14,959 nt of DNA. It comes from an uncultured Rhodocyclaceae bacterium (lineage in GTDB: Bacteria; Pseudomonadota; Gammaproteobacteria; Burkholderiales; Rhodocyclaceae). The position numbers were made by a program, and so were the translations under genes. Location of the stretch: the NCBI GenBank assembly GCA_903930805.1, contig CAIYZZ010000318.1, forward strand, positions 1-14,959, written 5' to 3'. A model generated the notes under the pieces. The model worked only from the letters and a program-made list of their open reading frames with translations, ran no database searches and was not told the origin of the DNA. Shown here in pieces: positions 8,266 to 14,497 of this stretch (position 1 is the first letter of the stretch; each line of letters opens with the position of its first letter).

Positions 8266-9447
8266 ATGAAACGTTCCCGTTTTTCCCGCCGTACCAAGCA
8301 GACCCCGGATACTGATGAGTTGATTCGCCTCGCCACACAGTTAAGTCTGTCGGGTAGTCGGCTCGAGGATGACTTCTGGGAGCGCAGGCTGGCAGGGCTC
8401 ATCGATCGTCTGCTCGCTGGCAACGACGAGACGGCCATGAATGCTGCCCTCGATCATCTGTATGGTGCCGGTGGCCGGGCCTACGACGAATTGGCCGATA
8501 TGGTTGAGTCCTGCGCCGAGTGCGGTCATCATGCGATGGCGGGTGCGGGTGTGGATCAGGATGTGCTGTTGTTTGCTGCCCCTGTGCTGGCCTGGTCGCG
8601 CTATGCGATTCCTGCCGGCCCGATTGCGCCCGAGGTGCTATCCAATCTGCGTGTGCAACTGCAAGCCCATGTCCTGGCCGCAGATGTACGCTTCGGCCTC
8701 GCCGACTTTTTTTACAGCCCAGATCAACTGCCGCAAAGCTACTGCGACACGGCGGCATTGACCGAAAAACTGACCAAGGCTGCGCTGCACGGACGCGATC
8801 TCAAACTCGACGCGGGCCAAATGGCTGAGACCATGAGTTTTCTCTCGGATACCCGTTACCTGATTGGCGTGGTTTGCGCGCCGACCGGTACCCCTTTGTT
8901 TCGCTGGCAGGAAGAGGACGGCAATCGCACCGACGCACACAAGCAGTGGCGCGCGCAGGGCGGCGAAGCGCTGCGCCCGCTGTTGCCAGCCTGCGCGCTT
9001 GAGCCCTTGTTGCCGCAGTCCTTCCACGCCGCAGTCCGCGAAGCTGACCGCGCCTCGCGGCCATATTCACTGCGCTCTGCAGTGGCGTTTCTGCAAACTA
9101 CGCTCAACGTGTCGGCCGCCAATCTGCGTGCCGTGGTTGCACCCTATTATGATCGGCAGATCGAGGAGTTTCGCGTCGGTTTTACGCTCGGTGAAGCTGT
9201 CGAGGTAGTGCATGGCGTTGTCTGGCCTCTGCTCGAAAACGAGGAAGAGGCGGCTGAAGCGCCAGGGCAGATTGAAGCCGTGTTGCGCGAGGCGGGCGTC
9301 CATGAAGTGCTAGTGCTGGACCATCGTTTTCCCCTGGAGTACTGCGACGATTGCGGTGCCCCCCTGTACCCGAACCCGGACGGTGAGCCTGTTCACGCCG
9401 AACTGCCCGAACAGGAAGAAGAGGCGGCTCCCCGTCACCTGCATTGA
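8266..9447 (+). CDS. Uncharacterised DUF2863-like protein
   Basis: I recognise this as resembling the DUF2863 family, proteins of unknown function that I know from betaproteobacteria. The 393 residues have a basic N-terminus (MKRSRFSRRTKQTPDTDELI), no signal peptide and no clear membrane segment, so it is probably cytoplasmic. There are two cysteine pairs, C83/C86 (CAEC, followed by HH) and C360/C363 (CDDCGAPLYPNPDGEP), which together could bind one metal ion. Acidic runs occur near 324-333 and at the C-terminus (PEQEEEAA). No strong ribosome binding site precedes the ATG. recR starts three bases after its stop, so the two are very likely cotranscribed; a role linked to recombination repair is only a guess by association. 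Confidence 0.75.
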   Translation: MKRSRFSRRTKQTPDTDELIRLATQLSLSGSRLEDDFWERRLAGLIDRLLAGNDETAMNAALDHLYGAGGRAYDELADMVESCAECGHHAMAGAGVDQDVLLFAAPVLAWSRYAIPAGPIAPEVLSNLRVQLQAHVLAADVRFGLADFFYSPDQLPQSYCDTAALTEKLTKAALHGRDLKLDAGQMAETMSFLSDTRYLIGVVCAPTGTPLFRWQEEDGNRTDAHKQWRAQGGEALRPLLPACALEPLLPQSFHAAVREADRASRPYSLRSAVAFLQTTLNVSAANLRAVVAPYYDRQIEEFRVGFTLGEAVEVVHGVVWPLLENEEEAAEAPGQIEAVLREAGVHEVLVLDHRFPLEYCDDCGAPLYPNPDGEPVHAELPEQEEEAAPRHLH

Positions 9448-9450
9448 ACC

Positions 9451-10047
9451 ATGGCTGCGTTGTCAAGTCTCGATGAACTGATCGGGGCCTTGCGCTGTTT
9501 GCCCGGGGTGGGGCCGAAGTCTGCTCAGCGCATGGCCTATCACCTGCTGCAGCATGATCCGCGCGGTGCCGAACGCTTGGGAAGGGCGCTGGATATGGCT
9601 CTCAGAACCCTGCGTCGTTGCGAGCGCTGCAATAGCTTTACCGAGGCCGAGGTGTGCGAGCGTTGCCTGTCACCCAAGCGCGACTCGTCGCAGCTTTGCG
9701 TGGTGGAAATGCCAGCCGACCTCAATACGGTGGAGCAGACCCATGCCTATCGTGGCCTCTACTATGTGCTGATGGGGCGACTCAGTCCCCTTGACGGTGT
9801 TGGACCGCGGGAGTTGGCTTTTGATCGGCTGCTTGCACGCGCCGGCGACGGTGTGGTGAAAGAAGTGATTCTCGCCACTAACCTGACGAACGAGGGTGAA
9901 GCGACGGCGCATTACCTCTCGGAAATGCTTCACGCCCGGGGCATCAAGGTCAGTCGCATAGCGCGTGGTCTGCCGCTGGGCAGTGAACTCGAATACTCGG
10001 ATGCCGCCAGTGTGGCGCAGGCACTGCTGGAACGACGGGATTACTGA
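9451..10047 (+). CDS. recR: Recombination mediator protein RecR
   Basis: RecR works with RecO (and RecF) to load RecA onto single-stranded DNA coated with SSB at gaps. The 198 residues show the expected order: helix-hairpin-helix with [14 protein letters not shown] (16-29), a four-cysteine zinc finger at C57, C60, C69 and C72, and a TOPRIM domain (about 81-175) with [18 protein letters not shown] and [12 protein letters not shown]. The length is the family norm. No clear ribosome binding site is present, so translation may depend on ribosomes finishing the upstream gene three bases away. In many bacteria recR follows dnaX and ybaB; here it follows a DUF2863-like gene. A terminator-like hairpin sits just downstream. 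Confidence 0.97.
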   Translation: MAALSSLDELIGALRCLPGVGPKSAQRMAYHLLQHDPRGAERLGRALDMALRTLRRCERCNSFTEAEVCERCLSPKRDSSQLCVVEMPADLNTVEQTHAYRGLYYVLMGRLSPLDGVGPRELAFDRLLARAGDGVVKEVILATNLTNEGEATAHYLSEMLHARGIKVSRIARGLPLGSELEYSDAASVAQALLERRDY

Positions 10048-10062
10048 TCGAATTATGGAAGC

Positions 10063-10086
10063 GCACCAGGGTGGTGCATTCTTTTC
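10063..10086 (+). terminator. Probable intrinsic terminator after recR
   Basis: GCACCA (10063-10068) and TGGTGC (10072-10077) form a perfect six-base stem with a GGG loop, followed by ATTCTTTTC. The U-rich run is short and interrupted, so termination may be partial. Its place 15 bases after the recR stop and before the petA promoter fits an operon boundary. Confidence 0.5.
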
Positions 10087-10138
10087 ATTCGAGAGTACAA
10101 GGCTAAACGCCAAAGCATAGGACCGAGCTAAGTTGCCC

Positions 10139-10167
10139 TTTAATCCCGTTGTGGACTTGGGTATAAT
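10139..10167 (+). promoter_or_regulatory. Promoter of the petABC operon
   Basis: A perfect -10 box TATAAT lies at 10162-10167. The hexamer at the normal 17-base distance (10139-10144, TTTAAT) is a weak -35 match. Transcription would start near 10174, giving a leader of about 40 bases before the petA ATG at 10214. This also shows that the in-frame TTG at 10133 cannot be the petA start. Confidence 0.55.
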
Positions 10168-10201
10168 CGATCGGTTTTTTGCATTTGCATTCTCACTTTT
10201 C

Positions 10202-10207
10202 AGGAAA
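10202..10207 (+). promoter_or_regulatory. Ribosome binding site for petA
   Basis: AGGAAA ends six bases before the ATG at 10214. It is the only good Shine-Dalgarno match near the possible starts and fixes the N-terminus of the Rieske protein. Confidence 0.65.
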
Positions 10208-10213
10208 TCCACC

Positions 10214-10810
10214 ATGAGTTGTGACGACAAAGTGGACTGTGGCAGGCGTCGGTTGTTGGTTGCGACATCGGTCGCCGGAGGCGTGGCGGGCGTAGCCGCC
10301 GCCATACCGTTTGTCAGCACCTTTGCCCCCTCCGAACGCGCAAAATCAGCCGGTGCCCCTGTTGAAGTTGATATTAGCCAGATTGCCCCCGGGCAGATGA
10401 TGACCGTCGAATGGCGCGGCAAGCCGGTGTGGATTATTCACCGTACCAAGGAAATGCTCGACGGCCTGACAAAACTGACCGACAGGATAGCCGACCCGAA
10501 GTCGGATCGGCCGATGCAGCCCGAGTATGCCAAAAATGAGCATCGTTCGATCAAGCCGGAGTATCTCGTTGCCGTCGGTATTTGCACGCATCTGGGCTGT
10601 TCGCCATCCGAGAAATTCAAAACCGGTGCCGAATCTGGTATCGATGCCGAGTGGACGGGCGGTTTTCTCTGCCCCTGCCACGGTTCAACGTTCGATCTCG
10701 CCGGCCGTGTTTACAAGAGCAAGCCGGCACCGGATAACCTTGAGATTCCGCCGCACTATTATCTGTCCGACGCCAAGATTCTGATCGGCGAAGACAAAAA
10801 GGGAGCCTAA
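10214..10810 (+). CDS. petA: Ubiquinol-cytochrome c reductase iron-sulfur (Rieske) subunit
   Basis: This is the 2Fe-2S subunit of cytochrome bc1: it takes one electron from ubiquinol at the Qo site and passes it to cytochrome c1. The 198 residues begin with a twin-arginine anchor (RRR at 11-13, hydrophobic stretch about 14-34), used for Tat export and left uncleaved in this family. The cluster ligands are C124 and H126 (in CTHLGC) and C153 and H156 (in CPCHG); C129 and C155 form the usual disulfide. There are 23 residues between the two motifs, longer than in mitochondrial and alphaproteobacterial proteins. Two extra cysteines (C3, C9) sit in the short cytoplasmic tail. petB follows three bases after the stop. 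Confidence 0.98.
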   Translation: MSCDDKVDCGRRRLLVATSVAGGVAGVAAAIPFVSTFAPSERAKSAGAPVEVDISQIAPGQMMTVEWRGKPVWIIHRTKEMLDGLTKLTDRIADPKSDRPMQPEYAKNEHRSIKPEYLVAVGICTHLGCSPSEKFKTGAESGIDAEWTGGFLCPCHGSTFDLAGRVYKSKPAPDNLEIPPHYYLSDAKILIGEDKKGA

Positions 10811-10813
10811 GGA

Positions 10814-12112
10814 ATGGCGGCTGCGAACGCTGAAAAATATAAATCAGACGGCACGGCCGTCGGAGGATTTCTGGAGTGGGTAGACGCCCGTTTCCCGCTG
10901 ATGTCGTTGTGGAACGATCATCTGGCTAAATACTACGCACCGAAGAACTTTAACTTCTGGTACTTCTTCGGTTCTCTGGCGCTGATGGTTCTGGTGATGC
11001 AGATCGTCACTGGTATCTTCCTGACCATGCACTACAAGCCGGATGCTTCGCTGAATGCTTCCGGCGTGCCGGTGGCCTTTGCCAGCGTCGAGTACATCAT
11101 GCGCGACGTGCCGTGGGGTTGGTTGATCCGCTATCTGCATTCGACCGGGGCCTCGGCCTTCTTCATCGTCGTCTATCTGCACATGTTTCGCGGCATGCTC
11201 TACGGTTCCTACCGCAAGCCGCGCGAACTGGTCTGGATTTTCGGCGTTATGCTCTTCCTGGTGCTGTTCGGCGAGGCCTTCATGGGCTACCTGTTGCCTT
11301 GGGGTCAGATGTCTTACTGGGGCGCGCAGGTCATCCTGAACATGCTTTCGGCCATTCCGTTGATTGGTAATGAACTCGCGATCTGGGTGCGTGGCGATTT
11401 CGTCGTGAGCGATCCCACGCTGAATCGCATGTTCTCCCTCCACGTCATTGCCATGCCGTTGATTCTGGTCGGTCTGGTTGCCGCCCACATCATGGCGTTG
11501 CACGAAGTGGGTTCGAACAACCCGGACGGCGTTGAAATCAAGAAGAAAAAAGGCCCGGATGGCATTCCGCTCGACGGCATTCCCTTCCACCCGTACTACA
11601 CGGTGAAGGATATCGTTGGCGTCGTGGTCTTCCTGATGGTGTTCTCGATCATCGTGTTCTTCATGCCCGAAGGCGGTGGTTACTTCCTGGAATTCAATAA
11701 CTTCTTCCCTGCTGATCCGATGGTGACACCGCCGCACATCGCGCCGGTCTGGTACTTCACGCCTTACTACTCGATCCTGCGCGCCAATACGGTGAATTTC
11801 TTCTGGATCGACGCAAAACTCTGGGGCGTTATTTTCATGGGTCTCAGCACTATCATCTTCATCTTCCTGCCCTGGCTCGATCGCAGCCCGGTGAAGTCGA
11901 TCCGTTACCGTGGCCCACTTTACAAGGGTGCGCTGGCAATCTTCGTGGTCTGCTTCTTCATCCTTGGCTACCTCGGCATGCTGGCCCCGACACCGGGTCG
12001 CACGCTGGTTTCGCAGGTTTGCACGATCCTCTACTTCGCTTTCTTCCTGCTGATGCCAATTTACACATCGCTGGACAAGTGCAAAGCCGAGCCTGAAAGG
12101 GTGACGGCATAA
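10814..12112 (+). CDS. petB: Cytochrome b of the bc1 complex
   Basis: The membrane core of complex III binds two b haems and forms the Qo and Qi quinone sites. The 432 residues make a full-length single-chain cytochrome b with about eight membrane helices. Haem ligands are H109 and H123 in helix B and H210 and H225 in helix D. The helix-D pair has 14 residues between the histidines, one more than in mitochondria and Rhodobacter, as in beta- and gammaproteobacteria. The Qo motif normally written PEWY is PVWY here (311-314), so the usual glutamate is valine. GGGAG at 10801-10805 is the ribosome binding site. The stop overlaps the petC start (TAATG), which suits equal production of subunits. Confidence 0.98.
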   Translation: MAAANAEKYKSDGTAVGGFLEWVDARFPLMSLWNDHLAKYYAPKNFNFWYFFGSLALMVLVMQIVTGIFLTMHYKPDASLNASGVPVAFASVEYIMRDVPWGWLIRYLHSTGASAFFIVVYLHMFRGMLYGSYRKPRELVWIFGVMLFLVLFGEAFMGYLLPWGQMSYWGAQVILNMLSAIPLIGNELAIWVRGDFVVSDPTLNRMFSLHVIAMPLILVGLVAAHIMALHEVGSNNPDGVEIKKKKGPDGIPLDGIPFHPYYTVKDIVGVVVFLMVFSIIVFFMPEGGGYFLEFNNFFPADPMVTPPHIAPVWYFTPYYSILRANTVNFFWIDAKLWGVIFMGLSTIIFIFLPWLDRSPVKSIRYRGPLYKGALAIFVVCFFILGYLGMLAPTPGRTLVSQVCTILYFAFFLLMPIYTSLDKCKAEPERVTA

Positions 12113-12822
12113 TGAAGAAACTCCTTCTTGCGTTGCTGTGCGCACCACTGCTCGCCTTTGCGGCTGGTGCTGAGCTTCATCTCGACAAGGCACCTGACCG
12201 CTCTCGCGATTTCCCTGCCCTACAAAATGGCGCGAAGGTATTCGTGAATTATTGCCTCAATTGCCATTCCGCCTCCTATTTCCGTTACAACCGCCTGACC
12301 GATATCGGCCTGACGGAGCAGCAGGTCAAGGATAACCTGCTGTTCGCGGCGGACAAGGTCGGGGAAACCATGACCATCGCGATGCGTCGCGCCGATGCAA
12401 AGCAGTGGTTCGGCGCGGCTCCGCCCGATCTGACGGTGATTGCCCGTGCGCGCGGCTCCGAGTTTGGTTCCGGTGCTGACTGGCTTTACACTTATTTGCG
12501 TGGTTTCTACCGTGACGATGCACGTCCGACCGGTTGGAACAACACGGTATTCGCCAATGTTGGCATGCCGCACGTGCTGTGGGAGTTGCAGGGTGAGCAG
12601 GCCATGGGTGCTGATCACAAACTTGCACTGACCAAGCCTGGGAAACTGAAGTCGCAAGAATACGATGCGATGGTTGGTGATCTGGTGGCCTTCCTTACCC
12701 ATATGGGTGAGCCAATGGCTACTTTTCGCAAGGAACTGGGCGTTATCGTCCTGATTTTCCTCGCTGTTCTGTTTGTCTTCTCGTATGCACTCAAGCGTGA
12801 ATACTGGAAAGACATTCATTAA
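12112..12822 (+). CDS. petC: Cytochrome c1
   Basis: Cytochrome c1 accepts electrons from the Rieske centre and delivers them to soluble cytochrome c in the periplasm. The 236 residues start with a Sec signal peptide (MKKLLLALLCAPLLAFAAGA, cleavage probably after an alanine near 17-20). The haem is attached at CLNCH (C48, C51) with H52 as one axial ligand; M152 in GMPHVL is the likely second. A single C-terminal membrane anchor (about 209-226) is followed by the cytoplasmic tail KREYWKDIH. AAAGGG at 12096-12101 provides a ribosome binding site inside petB. The order petA-petB-petC then sspA-sspB is common in beta- and gammaproteobacteria. Confidence 0.97.
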   Translation: MKKLLLALLCAPLLAFAAGAELHLDKAPDRSRDFPALQNGAKVFVNYCLNCHSASYFRYNRLTDIGLTEQQVKDNLLFAADKVGETMTIAMRRADAKQWFGAAPPDLTVIARARGSEFGSGADWLYTYLRGFYRDDARPTGWNNTVFANVGMPHVLWELQGEQAMGADHKLALTKPGKLKSQEYDAMVGDLVAFLTHMGEPMATFRKELGVIVLIFLAVLFVFSYALKREYWKDIH

Positions 12823-12905
12823 TCAAGCAATGTGACCATAAACTATGGGGCATCGAGATATGAATCCACCCGTGCGTCGCGTGGTGCGTGATTCCGATTA
12901 TTCCT

Positions 12906-12910
12906 GGGGA
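12906..12910 (+). promoter_or_regulatory. Ribosome binding site selecting the sspA start
   Basis: GGGGA lies nine bases before the ATG at 12920. It supports that ATG over the in-frame ATG at 12845, which has no comparable site and would add 25 residues before the conserved MMNLYSGTTCPFS start. Confidence 0.55.
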
Positions 12911-12919
12911 ACAAGTGCC

Positions 12920-13516
12920 ATGATGAACCTGTACTCGGGCACGACCTGTCCGTTCAGTCATCGTTGCCGCATCGTCCTCTACGAAAAGCAGATGGACTTT
13001 CAGGTGATTGATGTCGATCTCTTCAACAAGCCTGAAGACATCGCGGTGATCAATCCGTACAACCGGGTACCGGTGCTGGTTGATCGCGACCTTGTGCTCT
13101 ACGAGTCGAACATCATCAACGAGTACATTGATGAGCGCTTTCCTCATCCACAACTGATGCCGCCCGATCCGCAAACGCGGGCCAAGGCGCGCCAACTTTT
13201 GCATACGATGGAGCACGAGTTGTTCAGCCATATCGACGCCCTTGAGCGTAGCCTCAAATCGGCCGACAAATCGCGGACTCATATACGCGACCGACTAGTC
13301 GAACTGGTGCCGTTGTTCTCGAAGCAAAAGTTTCTGCTTGGTGACGATTTTTCGATGCTCGATGTGGCGATTGCACCCCTGCTGTGGCGCCTCGATCACT
13401 ATGGCATCGAACTGCCGAAGACTGCTGCGCCGGTGATGAAATTTGCAGAGCGTATCTTTTCGCGCCAAGGTTTCATCGACGCGCTGACGCCATCGGAAAA
13501 GGTGATGCGCCGCTGA
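12920..13516 (+). CDS. sspA: Stringent starvation protein A
   Basis: SspA has a glutathione-S-transferase fold but acts as an RNA polymerase-associated regulator in stationary phase, acid tolerance and virulence in relatives such as E. coli and Neisseria. The 198 residues show an N-terminal thioredoxin-like half (MMNLYSGTTCPFSHRCRIVL, then ESNIINEYIDERFPHP) and a C-terminal helical half. P75-H76-P77 match the exposed PHP pocket known to matter in E. coli SspA. The reading frame stays open to an ATG at 12845, but family members begin at MMNLYSG. The gap to petC is 97 bases without a clear terminator, so read-through from petABC is possible. sspB follows 27 bases later. Confidence 0.95.
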   Translation: MMNLYSGTTCPFSHRCRIVLYEKQMDFQVIDVDLFNKPEDIAVINPYNRVPVLVDRDLVLYESNIINEYIDERFPHPQLMPPDPQTRAKARQLLHTMEHELFSHIDALERSLKSADKSRTHIRDRLVELVPLFSKQKFLLGDDFSMLDVAIAPLLWRLDHYGIELPKTAAPVMKFAERIFSRQGFIDALTPSEKVMRR

Positions 13517-13543
13517 TCTGGCGGGGCATTACCTCGGTCAGTG

Positions 13544-13978
13544 ATGTTTACCACCAAGCCGTATCTCATCCGCGCTATCCATGAATGGTGCGCTGATGAG
13601 GGGTTTACGCCCTATCTGGCGGTGCAAGTCGATGAACGTACGCGCGTGCCACGCGAATTTGTTCGCGACGGGCAGATTGTTCTAAATGTTTGTGCCGACG
13701 CCACCCATCAATTACAGATGGGCAACGATGAGATCAGTTTCCAGACCCGCTTCAATGGGGCGTCGTTTCCTGTACTTGTTCCGGTAGCCGCCGTGGTGGC
13801 GATTTATGCCCGGGAAAACGGCCAAGGCATGGCCTTCGAGGCCAACTCGAGCACCCAAATTGCTGACATTGAAAACGCCGAAAAAGTCGGCGCTAGCGTG
13901 GCGGTTGAAGCAGATCAGGACAACGCCAAACAGGAACCCGTTGCCAAGCGTGGCAGTCACCTGACCCGCATCAAGTAG
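13544..13978 (+). CDS. sspB: ClpXP protease specificity-enhancing factor SspB
   Basis: SspB is an adaptor that binds ssrA-tagged peptides from stalled ribosomes and delivers them to ClpXP. The 144 residues have the conserved substrate-binding domain (KPYLIRAIHEWC, FTPYL, VLNVCADATHQL, NDEISFQTRF, and VPVAAVVAIYARENGQGM), then a flexible linker from about 100, and a C-terminal ClpX-docking tail ending GSHLTRIK, similar to the E. coli LRVVK end. The ATG at 13544 gives the usual N-terminus; a GTG directly before it (13541) is a possible alternative. GGCGGGG at 13521-13527 is a distant ribosome binding site. The pairing with sspA is conserved, although the two proteins act in different processes. 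Confidence 0.95.
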   Translation: MFTTKPYLIRAIHEWCADEGFTPYLAVQVDERTRVPREFVRDGQIVLNVCADATHQLQMGNDEISFQTRFNGASFPVLVPVAAVVAIYARENGQGMAFEANSSTQIADIENAEKVGASVAVEADQDNAKQEPVAKRGSHLTRIK

Positions 13979-13990
13979 GTCTGCTACTTC

Positions 13991-14012
13991 GACTCAATCG
14001 CCCAGAGTCTTT
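13991..14012 (+). terminator. Weak hairpin after sspB
   Basis: GACTC (13991-13995) and GAGTC (14005-14009) could form a five-base stem with a nine-base loop followed by TTT. It is a poor terminator by itself but lies 13 bases after the sspB stop, between two convergent genes, where one is expected. Confidence 0.2.
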
Positions 14013-14093
14013 AGCGCACGCCCAAGAAACTGCTCCGGAATTTCCCGCAGCACACACTTGTACTTGCCGAGCGCTAATTTTGTAGCAGGCTGG

Positions 14094-14468
14094 TTAGCGG
14101 CTGGGGCGGCGTTTTTCGAGTGCGGCGGCAGCTTCTTTCTTGGTGCGGGGTGCGGGTGCTTTGCGCCGGGTCTTTTGTGTCGTTGCAGCTTCTTTCTCGA
14201 GGTTTTCTCGCCAAAGCACAAGAATGTTGCCGATGTGTTGGACGGAAGCGCAATTTAGTGCGGTGCAAATTTCCGTCATCAGTGCATTACGTTCATCACG
14301 CTCGATGCCGTGAAGCTTGACCTTGATGAGTTCGTGCGAATTCAAGGATGCGTCGACTTCCTTCAAGACAGCAGGCGAAAGACCTTTCTGGCTGATGGAA
14401 ACGACGGGCTGGAGATGATGGGCGGTGGCGCGCAGGGCGCGACGCTGAATGGGGCTAAGTTCAATCAT
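14094..14468 (-). CDS. yhbY: YhbY family ribosome-assembly RNA-binding protein (CRM domain)
   Basis: YhbY binds precursors of the 50S ribosomal subunit through a CRM domain. The 124 residues begin MIELSPIQRRALRATAHHL and carry the RNA-binding loop around SQKGLS (26-31), followed by KEVDASLNSHELIKVKL and LNCASVQHIGNILVLWR, all typical. E. coli YhbY has about 97 residues; here a 30-residue tail rich in Lys, Arg and Ala (about 91-124) extends the RNA-binding surface or is unstructured. The gene diverges from rlmE, another 50S maturation factor, as yhbY does in E. coli upstream of rlmE-ftsH. The two start codons are only 29 bases apart, so the promoters must overlap each other or lie inside the neighbouring gene. 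Confidence 0.93.
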   Translation of the reverse strand: MIELSPIQRRALRATAHHLQPVVSISQKGLSPAVLKEVDASLNSHELIKVKLHGIERDERNALMTEICTALNCASVQHIGNILVLWRENLEKEAATTQKTRRKAPAPRTKKEAAAALEKRRPSR

Positions 14469-14497
14469 GATCGGATTCTACCTGTGAGCTGGAAAAA

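Noticed and set aside
10133..10213. A petA start at TTG 10133
   Set aside because: The TATAAT promoter box lies inside this stretch, the Tat anchor normally begins within about ten residues, and AGGAAA marks the ATG at 10214.
10844..12193. A 449-codon open frame on the minus strand antisense to petB
   Set aside because: Its product is a run of His, Arg, Glu, Asp and Gln with no domain, as expected from reading the complement of a hydrophobic, GC-rich gene. petB on the plus strand is certain.
13981..14088. Seven-base inverted repeats CTGCTAC and GTAGCAG bordering the sspB-yhbY gap, as possible mobile-element ends
   Set aside because: The arms are short, there is no target duplication or transposase, and the right arm lies just outside yhbY by chance position.
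14072..14099. Inverted repeat CGCTAA / TTAGCG at the end of yhbY as a terminator
   Set aside because: The stem is six bases with a 16-base loop, half A/T, and one arm contains the yhbY stop; no U-tract follows on the yhbY strand.
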